A stretch of DNA of 34,028 nucleotides from Candidatus Latescibacterota bacterium (GCA_019038625.1 JAHOYU010000198.1:1-34028); one strand, 5' to 3'; positions 1-8,645 are shown, counted from the first letter of the stretch. The notes: generated from the sequence alone by a model not told the origin. Program-made: numbers and translations.

Positions 1-749
1 CTTGTCATCCCTCCATACCAGACATCGCCCCAAGCGAGCGCGCCAAGGGTGAGTTTAGCAACAAGGACCGCTCCCTCTTCCTCCAGTCTCTGTACTACAG
101 TGGCAGTTTCCTCGATCACCTGTTTTCGGTATGGCTCGGCTCCCCATGTCGTAGGATGGCCAGGCACAGAAAAAAGATCCTTCACTCCATACGGTATTCC
201 ATGAAGAAGTCCCCTGTATCTGCCATCAGCCATCTCCGCATCGGCACGTTCGGCCTGTCTCATGGCAAGGTCTTCAGTGAGTGTGATAACACACTCCAGG
301 TCCGGCCCGTACTTTTTCAATCTTTCTATGTAAAAGCGTGTAAGCTCGACCGATGTGATCCTGCCGGCCCTTAACAGTCCTGCAAGCTGACAGATCGAAT
401 AGAATGCCATTCTGTCACTATCCTCAGGGAGATCTGTTCCTGTGAGCGGGACAAGGGAATACCCCTGGCCTTCTTTCGGCATTTCCACCCCCCCGGGGAG
501 TGGATCGAATTCCACCGCAGGTGGTACTCCATTCGCAATATCGAACTTCCTGAGTTCCAGAAAACTTCCCAGTTGGTCATTTACTTCACCGAGAAGAGAA
601 TCGATCTCATTTTCATCGAATTCCAGTCCGGCAAGTTTCTGTGCAGTTCGCACATCGTCTCGCACAATCTCCTCATCAGTCGGTCCAGAGCACGAAAATG
701 ACATGATCACGACCACAGTCATTAAAAGAAAGGATAGATGCTTTTTCAC
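1..749 (-). CDS. Secreted amidase-family lipoprotein (N-terminal part)
   Basis: The gene runs leftward off the window, so only about 249 N-terminal residues are seen. The GTG at 749 is chosen because GGAGG lies 8 bases upstream; an in-frame GTG at 758 abuts the RBS and an ATG at 764 precedes it. The first 20 residues are a hydrophobic signal ending in a lipobox-like SFSC, suggesting an outer-membrane or periplasmic lipoprotein. After an Asp/Glu-rich linker comes the amidase-signature fold: SICQLAGLLRAGRITSVELT, then HGIPYGVKDLF, whose Lys is the catalytic Lys of the Ser-cisSer-Lys triad, then TTWGAEPYRK. The cis-Ser and nucleophile Ser lie beyond the edge. Family members hydrolyse amides (GatA-like); the export signal argues against a tRNA amidotransferase. 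Substrate unknown. Confidence 0.85.
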   Translation of the reverse strand, partial: MKKHLSFLLMTVVVIMSFSCSGPTDEEIVRDDVRTAQKLAGLEFDENEIDSLLGEVNDQLGSFLELRKFDIANGVPPAVEFDPLPGGVEMPKEGQGYSLVPLTGTDLPEDSDRMAFYSICQLAGLLRAGRITSVELTRFYIERLKKYGPDLECVITLTEDLAMRQAERADAEMADGRYRGLLHGIPYGVKDLFSVPGHPTTWGAEPYRKQVIEETATVVQRLEEEGAVLVAKLTLGALAWGDVWYGGMT

Positions 750-884
750 AGCGCTCACCTCCATGGAGTATAAAACTGATTGACGAATGATACCCCAGGG
801 GCATCGCGAAATAAAGAAGTTATGCAGAATTCCTGAATCCATTAATTCTGAGATTGCTCGACCTGGGTCATAAAATAATCACCC

Positions 885-913
885 TTGACATCATGTATGG
901 TTTTTCATACATT
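885..913 (+). promoter_or_regulatory. Sigma70-type promoter with palindrome in the spacer
   Basis: TTGACA at 885-890 is a perfect -35 box; after 17 bases TACATT at 908-913 is a fair -10. The spacer carries a perfect inverted repeat, ATGTATG at 893-899 and CATACAT at 906-912. This fits an operator that blocks polymerase, and the small HTH protein encoded downstream is the obvious candidate repressor. Predicted by eye only. Confidence 0.6.
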
Positions 914-973
914 ATGTGTAGTTATTCATCCTTTTGCATCGCAATCGTCATAGACACTATCGAAAGGATCAAC

Positions 974-1425
974 ATGACTCTGTGGCAGAAAAGAGCATTC
1001 CTGTTGACCATTGTCTGGACCATCGTCCTTGCCGGATTCATCGCCTGTTTTTTTCCGGCGAAGGGGTCTCGGATTTCACCAAGGGAAGCATGAGAAGAAA
1101 TATCACTGGCGGTCTCATTGCGGCAGGACTCATCTCACGGGTAATCATTATTTATATTACCAGGACGAAAAAGAACGAGAAGAGGATCTTAGTGGACGAA
1201 AGGGACAGAGAGATCTCCCGCCGTGCTGCGGAAGGTTCGTTTCACACTCTCGCGATATTCGTGTTTTTTGCCTGCATCATCCTTCATGACAACTTTCTCA
1301 GTGAAGGTTCGATACCAGTCGAGTGGATGTTTCTCCTCGCATTCGCTACTCTTATCCTTGCGCATCTGACCCAGTCAACCATCTCTCTCCTTTTCTATCA
1401 CAGGAGGGACGAATCCAGTGGCTAA
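974..1425 (+). CDS. DUF2178-like membrane protein, reading frame broken at a T7 run
   Basis: ATG at 974 follows AAAGGATCAAC. The first frame encodes a hydrophobic helix and stops at 1093; the rest of the protein continues in the -1 frame to 1425. The junction is a T7 run at 1048-1054 phased as T TTT TTT. A -1 shift there gives a continuous protein of about 150 residues reading ...[20 protein letters not shown]..., with four membrane helices and a cytosolic [12 protein letters not shown] segment like the DERD motif of DUF2178 proteins. Alternatively the second part starts at ATG 1090, overlapping the first stop as ATGA, to give 111 residues. DUF2178 genes often pair with a small HTH regulator, as here (8-bp overlap). 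One missing T in the assembly would explain the break equally well. Confidence 0.65.
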
Positions 1426-1633
1426 GGCCAGAGTAAGCAATATAGTGAGAAAACTCAGGTTCGAACACGACGAGATGACACAACAACGTCTATCGGAACT
1501 CAGCGGTTGCACTCGCCAGACAATCATGGCTCTGGAACAGGGGAAATATGTACCCTCTCTCTCCCTTGCCTTTCGGATCGCAAAAGTATTTAGTCGTGGA
1601 ATAGAGGAAGTCTTTTCGTACCAGGACGGCTGA
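1418..1633 (+). CDS. Small XRE/YozG-like HTH transcriptional regulator
   Basis: A 71-residue one-domain DNA-binding protein. GTG at 1418 is preceded by AGGAGG with about 10 bases between, and overlaps the end of the membrane-protein gene by 8 bases, so the two are co-translated. The helix-turn-helix is plain: [20 protein letters not shown] (residues about 20-39), followed by [17 protein letters not shown] and the family ending IEEVFSYQ. Regulators of this size commonly repress their own operon; the palindrome at 893-912 is a plausible site. Ligand or signal not evident, though the membrane partner may be the sensor or antagonist. Confidence 0.9.
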   Translation: MAKARVSNIVRKLRFEHDEMTQQRLSELSGCTRQTIMALEQGKYVPSLSLAFRIAKVFSRGIEEVFSYQDG

Positions 1634-1689
1634 TGTGCTGAACCGACCATCCACGAAAACTTCATATTGGAGGTGTGAAAATATAAAAA

Positions 1690-1767
1690 TGGCGCCCCCA
1701 ACGGGATTCGAACCCGTGTCGTCGCCGTGAAAGGGCGATGTCCTAGACCTGGCTAGACGATGGGGAC
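1690..1767 (-). tRNA. tRNA-Glu (anticodon TTC)
   Basis: Read leftward from 1767, the acceptor arm GTCCCCA pairs with TGGGGGC (one G-T pair). The anticodon loop CCTTTCAC carries TTC, and the T-arm is CGGGTTCGAATCCCG. The body is 75 nt (1693-1767) and the CCA tail is encoded at 1690-1692. The sequence closely follows the E. coli tRNA-Glu pattern, so identity is secure. Confidence 0.96.
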
Positions 1768-1897
1768 GCACTTAGCTTTGCCAGTCCGATTGGACTGATG
1801 GAAGTTATCAATGCGAAGTGCCGAAGTCAACTGGAAAAACAATCAGAAGAGGTAAGAATACAACTTTTTCAATAAATCGATAACCTGTATATCATCT

Positions 1898-4666
1898 TCA
1901 GTCCGGCTCGTCATCGAAAAAGGAAAGCTGCCCGGAACCACTATTCCTGTCTTTCTGGGAAGGCTGCCTGTGCTTGAAGAAATCACCTGCCCTTGCGTGT
2001 TTTTCATAAAAAGCGAGTGTCACATCCTTCAATTCGGAGTGTGTGGTCATCAGAAAATCAAACAAGCCAGAGTCAATAAGGTCATTCACTGAATCCATAG
2101 CCAGCTTGTGAGAAAGCCTCTCCATGAAATCGACAAGATTTCCGAAAGGTCCATTATTCTCTCTTTCATCCAGGATGACAGCCAATTGCTCGTCGCCGAG
2201 TCCTCCCGATTCGTTCAGGGGCGACCTTATACCCCCAGGCACTATCTCGTACTGCAACCCGCTTGAATTTATATCGGGCGAAAATACTTCCTTGTTGATA
2301 CCTGCAAGGTAATCGAGGTAGCTCTTCTGCCTCTCTTTCGTGTCACCTGTATTATTCAGAAGTCCGGCAAAATACTCATCGTGATGATTTGCCTTGAGCC
2401 AGGCTGTCCGGTAGCTTATGTAAGCCTGGGCGCAGCTGAAGGCTCTGTCGTAAGTAAATCCTGTGTTATGCAGGAGGAAATCGAAGATCTTCTGAGCATC
2501 CTCCTCATTTATCTCCTTCTCCATAGCTCCTCTTATAAAATCCAGCCTTGCCCCGAGTAACGAACCTGCCTCCTTCTTCGAAACAGCTATTTCGATTCTC
2601 TCCGCGCGTTCCCCGGTTATACCGGCTGAGTCCTTGAGTATCTCCCTTATCTGTTGTTTGAAAAGAAGCAGCCCACTGGTACTCTCCAACGCTCCTGAAA
2701 GCGAATGATGTGGAAGCAGCACTTTCCCTTTCTTTCCAGCGTTTTCCAGATACTTCTGCCACAGCCTTCCTTCCAACGGTGCCGGCCTGTACAATGAGAT
2801 CACGTTGACGAGTCCCTCGAAATCCATGGGCTGGGTCTTCATCAGCAGATCCCTTATCCCCCTGCTTTCCAGAAGATATACACCGGTGGTGTCTCCCCGG
2901 GATATCATCTCGTAAGTCGTCGTATCATCGAGAGTGGGAGGCATCCCGACAGAGGGGCTCCTTTCCTTTTCTCCATCATCGTCGCCACCACCATCAAACC
3001 CCAGCATATGGAAGGTGTCGTCGAGAGCGGCAAGAAAATGAGAGCGCTGGACAACTACCGTCCAGCCGCCAATAGCCTTAATCGCCCTACTATCTACCAT
3101 ACAGAACTCTTCCCCGTTACTACCTGTGATGCAGGCCAGATAATCCTCCATCTTCTCGGGCAATACTACGACTCTGGAAGTGTTCAGATTGAAATGATGC
3201 ACTCTTCCCCTGAGAGATTCAGCCCCGCGAAGAATCATTCTCACTTCATTATTACCGTTATACATCCTTGCAAGCTGATCCGAATTGTCGAGCAGGTCCT
3301 GAAGTGAATCCTTCTTCCTCACCGAGGACAGTGCCTCAGAGATCGCTTTGCTGGTCTCATCCGCCAGGTCAGAGTGTTCCATTATCGTCTTGACCAACGT
3401 GACAAGCGACATCTCCTCCCGTACCACCTGGTTGAATACACCGCTTTTCGGAAGCATAGACTTCAGGGCAAGCATAAAGACTTCTCTCGCGCCCTTCGGT
3501 TTGATCAATTCCAGCTGCGGTGGTACACCCTTCCCCGGCGCGTTGAACGATTCGAATAACAGGCCGTGCTCGACAGGATTGAGAGGAATTATATCAAGCA
3601 GAAAGGCTACAAGACTGTCGAGGATCTCGCTGCCTATGATCTCCAGCCTGACACCTCTTCTGCGGAACCCGTCCAGAAGTTTTCTCAGAAACAGGATAAA
3701 CCCGGACAGATCCTCTCGCCCCGCACTTTTTATCTCATCCTGCATCATCGTCCTGAGTTCCGCGATCTCATCCTTTCTCCTGTTGTGAAAGGCAAGAAGG
3801 AATCTTCTGTCACTCATCTCGGCAAGTGTTTTCTCAGAATCCTTGTCTGAGCTGAATTCTATCCTGTCTTCCATGAGAAGGTCGAATTCACATCTCCCGG
3901 CGATCCTTCCTGATTCTTCCAGAGCATCTGAATATCCGTAGAAAAACGGGTCGAGTTCTTTCTTCCTCTTCAGAAAATATTCCGGGTGATTTTCCTCTGT
4001 ATCATACTCATTCGTATCGCCCGAGATCTTCCTGAGAGTGGAATATGCAGACGCATCCTCTCTCAAAGCAAACCTGTCATTATTCGTTGTTACCAGCGCC
4101 ACTCCCATTTTTCTTGAGAGAATGCTGAACTGCTCTATGATAAACTGCTCTTTTTCCACGTTGTGATTCATGATCTCAAGAAAGACGTTCCCACTGCCGT
4201 ATATCGTTACGAGTTTATCGACGACCGCTCTCTCCCTTGGCAGATTTCCGTGCAATACGGCCTGGCTGGTCTCGCCTTTCAGACAGCCGGTCAGAGCTAT
4301 CAATCCCTCCCTGTGAAGGACCAGTTCCTGCTCCGTGACATATTCCAGCTTTTCTTTCTCGTGATGTTTTTGTATCAGGTCAATGATATTCCTGTAACCT
4401 CTGTCGTTTTCCGCCAGAAGAGTCAGATGGTATGTCCCGCTGTTACCCGTCAGGGAGAGATGCCTGATCTCAACGCCGAATATAGCTTTGATTCCCGCTA
4501 TTTTCGCTTCATTCGCGAATTCATAATGTCCGATCGCCGTCCATTTATCTGTGAGGGCTACCGCATCCATTCCAAGAAATGCCGCCCTTGAAATGATCTC
4601 GGTCGGAGTAAACATTCCTGAATACGCACTGTTTATACTGTGGACATGCAGTGGAACGTAGGGCAT
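1898..4666 (-). CDS. DnaE-like PHP/polymerase III alpha homologue lacking catalytic Asp residues
   Basis: A 922-residue relative of the DNA polymerase III alpha subunit, shorter than DnaE (about 1160) or DnaE2/ImuC (about 1050). The N-terminal PHP domain is recognisable (HVHSINSAYSG at 7-17, LTDK at 38-41, GVE at 64-66, GLIALTGCLKGE at 121-132), but the usual LTDH His is Lys and NDVHY reads NNDRF. The palm region aligns by SLVAFLLDIIPLNPVEHGLL (351-370), yet the invariant PDIDIDF that holds two catalytic Asp is PQLELIK (383-389), the GSAAGS motif is lost and no DFLG with the third Asp is found. The fingers region is well kept (YLLESRGIRDLL, SLYRPAPLEG, FKQQ). A C-terminal HhH segment and QLSFF near the end resemble DnaE and a clamp-binding motif; no OB fold is visible. 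ATG 4666 follows GGGGAG. Likely a non-polymerising paralogue; role unknown. No imuA/imuB neighbours. Confidence 0.85.
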   Translation of the reverse strand: MPYVPLHVHSINSAYSGMFTPTEIISRAAFLGMDAVALTDKWTAIGHYEFANEAKIAGIKAIFGVEIRHLSLTGNSGTYHLTLLAENDRGYRNIIDLIQKHHEKEKLEYVTEQELVLHREGLIALTGCLKGETSQAVLHGNLPRERAVVDKLVTIYGSGNVFLEIMNHNVEKEQFIIEQFSILSRKMGVALVTTNNDRFALREDASAYSTLRKISGDTNEYDTEENHPEYFLKRKKELDPFFYGYSDALEESGRIAGRCEFDLLMEDRIEFSSDKDSEKTLAEMSDRRFLLAFHNRRKDEIAELRTMMQDEIKSAGREDLSGFILFLRKLLDGFRRRGVRLEIIGSEILDSLVAFLLDIIPLNPVEHGLLFESFNAPGKGVPPQLELIKPKGAREVFMLALKSMLPKSGVFNQVVREEMSLVTLVKTIMEHSDLADETSKAISEALSSVRKKDSLQDLLDNSDQLARMYNGNNEVRMILRGAESLRGRVHHFNLNTSRVVVLPEKMEDYLACITGSNGEEFCMVDSRAIKAIGGWTVVVQRSHFLAALDDTFHMLGFDGGGDDDGEKERSPSVGMPPTLDDTTTYEMISRGDTTGVYLLESRGIRDLLMKTQPMDFEGLVNVISLYRPAPLEGRLWQKYLENAGKKGKVLLPHHSLSGALESTSGLLLFKQQIREILKDSAGITGERAERIEIAVSKKEAGSLLGARLDFIRGAMEKEINEEDAQKIFDFLLHNTGFTYDRAFSCAQAYISYRTAWLKANHHDEYFAGLLNNTGDTKERQKSYLDYLAGINKEVFSPDINSSGLQYEIVPGGIRSPLNESGGLGDEQLAVILDERENNGPFGNLVDFMERLSHKLAMDSVNDLIDSGLFDFLMTTHSELKDVTLAFYEKHARAGDFFKHRQPSQKDRNSGSGQLSFFDDEPD

Positions 4667-4735
4667 CCCATGGACTCCCCGTTAGAAAGTGTGCTTATCT
4701 TTTCCAGTTATCTTCAATTGTGCTGGACAACCCGC

Positions 4736-4793
4736 CATCATTCAATATAATATTTGCATCATGTTTGAATGATGCATTGTATCTCTATACAAT
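4736..4793 (+). promoter_or_regulatory. Promoter with overlapping inverted repeats before the phosphatase gene
   Basis: TTGAAT (4765-4770), a 17-base spacer and TACAAT (4788-4793) make a good sigma70 promoter about 50 bases before the phosphatase ATG. Two nested inverted repeats share the -35 region: CATCATTCAA (4736-4745) pairs with TTGAATGATG (4765-4774), and TGCATCAT (4755-4762) pairs with ATGATGCA (4769-4776). Such overlap suggests a repressor or activator site; the same intergenic stretch also serves the divergent DnaE-like gene. Confidence 0.5.
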
Positions 4794-4844
4794 TTTGCGG
4801 GTCGCCGAAAGAGTGGTCGTCGCTTTCATGAACGGAGTCTTTGC

Positions 4845-6143
4845 ATGAGTTCACAGGAAAATAAGACAAATATTCTTAAAGATGAAAATGAACGCCTGAA
4901 GGCGGCGATCGAAGAACTTTCGATCCTTAACGATATATCTACCGCTATCAACTCGACTCTTTCCCTCGAAGAGATCATTGAACTGATCGTAAAGAAGTGC
5001 GTAAAACATATCGGTGCCGAACAGGGAACAGTCACGCTCCTTGACAGTATGGAACAAAAGAACCCCTTCCAGACGATGATACGTCAGGTTGACAGGTCGA
5101 GCGATTTCCTTCCTCTCCATCTGGATACTCAGATCACAGGCTGGATACTGGTCAACCGAAAACCGCTGCTCATCAACGACATGGAATCCAATGAACATGT
5201 CAGGATACCGAAGAATGAAGAAAATCCCGTAAACACCCTTTTGAGTGTACCCCTTCTCCTCAAAGGCAGAGTCATTGGATCGCTGAACCTCTTCAACAGA
5301 AACACGCCCGGTGGTTTCACGGATGCCGACAAGAGACTACTGAGCATTATCGCTACCCAGTCCGCTCAGGTGATCGAGAACGCAAGATTGATCGAAGAGG
5401 AAAAATCATTATTGCATCTCCAGGAAGAGATGAAGATGGCCTTCAAGATCCAGATGGGGCTCCTGCCCAAAGAAAAACCCGCGATCGATGGATACGATAT
5501 TGCAGGAAAAAGCATACCAGCAAAGACTGTGGGTGGCGATTACTACGATTTCATAATGGCAGGAGACGGCAGGATTATGATCTGCCTTGGAGATGTATCC
5601 GGAAAAGGGATGCCCGCGGCACTTCTGATGTCGAATCTCCAGGCTACTTTCCGTGGACAGGACCTCAGCAGACATACACCCTGTGAGATCATGAGCAGGT
5701 CCAACAAACTACTGTTCAGAAGTACAGATCCCGACAAATTCGCCACATTCTTTTTCGGCCTTCTTGACAATACCAGACATGAATTTCACTACTGCAATGC
5801 TGGCCATAACAATCCTATTCTGACGCACAAGAATGGGGATCACTACTTCCTGGATACCGGAGGGCTTATACTTGGAGCCCTGGAGGAATCCACGTATACT
5901 GACACTATAATATCACTCGCAGTCGGCGATACACTCCTTGTTTTTTCCGATGGCATCTCCGAAGCCAGGAATCCTTCGGATGAAGAGTATTGCGAGGAGA
6001 GAATACTCGAAGTCCTCACCAAAAACCCTCATCTCGATGCCGCCGGGATAGTCGACCACATTATCAATGAAGTAAATACCTTCGCCGATTCAAGAGATCA
6101 AATGGACGACATGACCGTAGTCGCGATGAAGAGACTTTTCTGA
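4845..6143 (+). CDS. GAF domain plus SpoIIE/PP2C-type serine phosphatase
   Basis: A 432-residue cytosolic signalling phosphatase of the RsbU/SpoIIE type. ATG 4845 follows GGAG at 7 bases. Residues 5-30 form a short coiled coil; a GAF sensor spans about 30-185 (ILNDISTAINSTLSLEEII ... LLSVPLLLKGRVIGSLNLF); a helical linker leads to the PPM domain at about 205-432. Metal-binding motifs are intact: GGDYYDF (230-236), GDVSGKGMPAALLM (249-262), NAGHNNP, FSDGISEA and DDMTVVAMK. The enzyme should dephosphorylate Ser/Thr, classically an anti-sigma-factor antagonist, but no STAS or RsbW-like gene is nearby. The next gene on the same strand is a Ser/Thr kinase, a natural counterpart. Confidence 0.93.
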   Translation: MSSQENKTNILKDENERLKAAIEELSILNDISTAINSTLSLEEIIELIVKKCVKHIGAEQGTVTLLDSMEQKNPFQTMIRQVDRSSDFLPLHLDTQITGWILVNRKPLLINDMESNEHVRIPKNEENPVNTLLSVPLLLKGRVIGSLNLFNRNTPGGFTDADKRLLSIIATQSAQVIENARLIEEEKSLLHLQEEMKMAFKIQMGLLPKEKPAIDGYDIAGKSIPAKTVGGDYYDFIMAGDGRIMICLGDVSGKGMPAALLMSNLQATFRGQDLSRHTPCEIMSRSNKLLFRSTDPDKFATFFFGLLDNTRHEFHYCNAGHNNPILTHKNGDHYFLDTGGLILGALEESTYTDTIISLAVGDTLLVFSDGISEARNPSDEEYCEERILEVLTKNPHLDAAGIVDHIINEVNTFADSRDQMDDMTVVAMKRLF

Positions 6144-6231
6144 CGGCCGGATCACGACCACCATTCGACATTATAATTATCACAGAAATCCAGGAAAAAC
6201 GCGATAGCACGATAAAAGGACAACTGATTCC

Positions 6232-6260
6232 TTGATAATAATCTCGTTTTGTGTCAAAAT
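6232..6260 (+). promoter_or_regulatory. Possible promoter of the kinase gene
   Basis: TTGATA (6232-6237), a 17-base spacer and CAAAAT (6255-6260) stand 42 bases before the kinase ATG. The -10 is weak. The 159-base gap between phosphatase and kinase leaves room for separate transcription; no terminator is evident in it. Confidence 0.3.
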
Positions 6261-6302
6261 TCGGTTACCTGCTAAGGCATACTTCAAACAAAAGGAAAAT
6301 CG

Positions 6303-8645
6303 ATGATAGGGAGTACGATATCCCATTATAGAATCGTCGAAAAAATAGGTGAGGGCGGAATGGGTGTGGTCTACAAGGCTCAGGACACCCGCCTCGAACG
6401 TGATGTCGCACTCAAATTCATTCATCCCTCCCGTATCTCGTCCGCACGTGACAGAGCTTGTTTCGCGAGGGAAGCACGCTCTGCGGCTGCACTCGATCAT
6501 CAGAATATATGCGCGATCCATGAGATCGAGGAATTCAGAGGCCGGACCTTCATCGTGATGGCTTATTGCGAAGGCGTACCCCTCAGCGATATGACTGCCG
6601 GACACCACTTCACCCTTGAACAGGCTCTCGGAGTAATGCGTCAGATACTGGAGGGGCTTAGTTCCGCGCACGATAAGGGAATCATACACAGGGACATCAA
6701 GCCATCCAACATCGTCGTCGAACCTGAGAAGCTGAAAGTCAGGATCACCGACTTTGGTCTTGCCAGGGAAATCAGCGCGGCCTCATCTGCAACAATGGCC
6801 GGACATTCAGGAACGCTGGAATACGCTTCGCCGGAACAGGTAACCGACGGAACAGCTGATACGAGAAGTGATGTATGGGCGTCAGGTGTCACATTCTATG
6901 AACTCATTGCTGGCAGGCGGCCTTTTGAGGGAGAATACGCAGCATCCATCATATACAATATCCTTAATTCTGAACCGGACCTCTCCACCTTTCCACATGG
7001 CCCGGCGGGCGATGCCGCCATAAATATCATATCGAGAAGCCTGGAAAAGAACCCAGACAGCCGATACCATGATGCTGGTGAGATGTTGAACGATCTCAAT
7101 GCTGCATACGACCTTCTGGATGACGAAGACAGGCATGTTCACATTCATCCGACCCCTTCGAATAAGATCCCGGCAGCCTGGACCCTTGTTATCGTTGTCC
7201 TCGCGATCATTGCTGTCCCGCTTATCCTATGGATACTTTCCGGCTCTTCCTTTACTCCTGACAGTCATCCTCTCGGTACCATAGATACGACCGGCACGAT
7301 ACTGTCCGAAGCAGATATTATCTTCGAGAGAGGAAAGGCCACTTACGACGGTGGTGATCAAACAACAGGAATCACCCTGATCGAGCAATGCATCATGATG
7401 GATCCCGATCACATAGAAGCTCTCAAGACCCTTGCTGCTTACTACAACGCCAGCGGCGACTCGAAGAAAGCAGCCGACTATATCGACAGGGCAAAGAAGA
7501 TCGCTATTGGCAAGGGTAATTCTATAGATCTGCTTAAGTGTAATATTGTAGAGGCATACGTATGGCACGACTGGAACATGGCAGTAAGAAACCTGAACTC
7601 GCTTCTTGAAGAAAAGCCGAACGACATCAGGGGGCATCTCAATCTCGGATACATAATGTCACGGTATCTCAGACAGTTCGATGAAGCCATCATACATTTC
7701 AGAACAGCCCTGGACCTGGACCCGAAGAACGATCTTGGAATGAACGGATCTGCCTGGAACTACATCGGAAACGCTCTTCTCTTCTCCGGAAGGCCCGAGG
7801 AATCTATCAAGGCATTCCGGAAATACGGTGAACTGGCTACAGGGTCACCTGATCCCGTTAACAGCCTCGCAACTGCCTTTTATTTTTCAGGCAATTTCCA
7901 TGAAGCTGTCCGGATTACAGGAAACGCGATTAAGGAAAACCGTCATAATTTCAAATTCTTCGAAGTACTTGGCAGATCCTGCCTGTCTCTTGGTCAGTGG
8001 GAAAGGGCCGTTGATTCTCTTAACAGATACATTGGCGCGTCTCCATCCCAGGGATACAAGGCGGCTGGCCATGTCCACCTGGCCCGACTTTATCTCGCAC
8101 AACGTGATAGAAGAGCATTCGACCGAGAAATAGAAAGTCTTCTCTCGATATCACCAGGCTCACTTAAAGCGAGGTGGCTCTCTGGCCTTGCTTGCGTCCG
8201 ACTTGATAACGATACAGCCGCAGCAGTAAATTATCTGGAAGAAATGCGCACCATCATGACTGACCCTTTTGTCTTTAACGGAATCCCGTGCACGAAGCAT
8301 CTCGAGGGAATCATACTTCTCGCGGAAGGCAGTCTTGAGGAAGCCATCGAAAAACTTGAGGCTGCCGAATTCGCCTCGCCGAGAGAGTTTTTCTATTTCG
8401 GCAAGGAACTGATCCGTGGACTGATCGAGATAGGTCGGATAGATCGAGCAGAAGAAAAAGGCACCGACCTTCTTTCTCTCAATAGTAATGATTATGAATT
8501 GCTGATCCTCATGAACAGCATCTATCTGAAAAAGGGAGAAAATGGAATTGCGTCTCAATACAAGGAACGTGTATTGAAGGTCCTTGAGAATAGCGATCCC
8601 GGATTCTTCCCACTTAATGATTTCATATCTAAATCCGGACTTTGA
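6303..8645 (+). CDS. Membrane-anchored Ser/Thr protein kinase with TPR repeats
   Basis: A 780-residue Hanks-type kinase. ATG 6303 follows AAAGGAAAATCG. The N-terminal kinase domain (about 9-270) has all core motifs: glycine loop IGEGGMGVVYKA (15-26), ATP Lys38 in VALKF, HRDIKPSN (129-136), DFG (150-152), SPEQ (176-179) and SDVWASG. A single membrane helix at about 292-312 puts the kinase inside and the C-terminal 450 residues in the periplasm. That half is a run of TPR-like helices (for example YIGNALLFSGRPEESIKAF) from about 340 to 765. The layout is common in bacteria with many PknB-like kinases; the TPR part probably senses or binds envelope partners. It follows a PP2C-type phosphatase and may act on the same targets. 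Confidence 0.94.
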   Translation: MIGSTISHYRIVEKIGEGGMGVVYKAQDTRLERDVALKFIHPSRISSARDRACFAREARSAAALDHQNICAIHEIEEFRGRTFIVMAYCEGVPLSDMTAGHHFTLEQALGVMRQILEGLSSAHDKGIIHRDIKPSNIVVEPEKLKVRITDFGLAREISAASSATMAGHSGTLEYASPEQVTDGTADTRSDVWASGVTFYELIAGRRPFEGEYAASIIYNILNSEPDLSTFPHGPAGDAAINIISRSLEKNPDSRYHDAGEMLNDLNAAYDLLDDEDRHVHIHPTPSNKIPAAWTLVIVVLAIIAVPLILWILSGSSFTPDSHPLGTIDTTGTILSEADIIFERGKATYDGGDQTTGITLIEQCIMMDPDHIEALKTLAAYYNASGDSKKAADYIDRAKKIAIGKGNSIDLLKCNIVEAYVWHDWNMAVRNLNSLLEEKPNDIRGHLNLGYIMSRYLRQFDEAIIHFRTALDLDPKNDLGMNGSAWNYIGNALLFSGRPEESIKAFRKYGELATGSPDPVNSLATAFYFSGNFHEAVRITGNAIKENRHNFKFFEVLGRSCLSLGQWERAVDSLNRYIGASPSQGYKAAGHVHLARLYLAQRDRRAFDREIESLLSISPGSLKARWLSGLACVRLDNDTAAAVNYLEEMRTIMTDPFVFNGIPCTKHLEGIILLAEGSLEEAIEKLEAAEFASPREFFYFGKELIRGLIEIGRIDRAEEKGTDLLSLNSNDYELLILMNSIYLKKGENGIASQYKERVLKVLENSDPGFFPLNDFISKSGL

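Noticed and set aside
1782-1797. CAGTCC-GATT-GGACTG hairpin as terminator of the DnaE-like gene
   Set aside because: It has no T-run on either side and stands just upstream of the tRNA, so its role cannot be stated.
1898-4666. ImuC/DnaE2 error-prone polymerase
   Set aside because: It lacks the catalytic Asp motifs and has no imuA/imuB neighbours.
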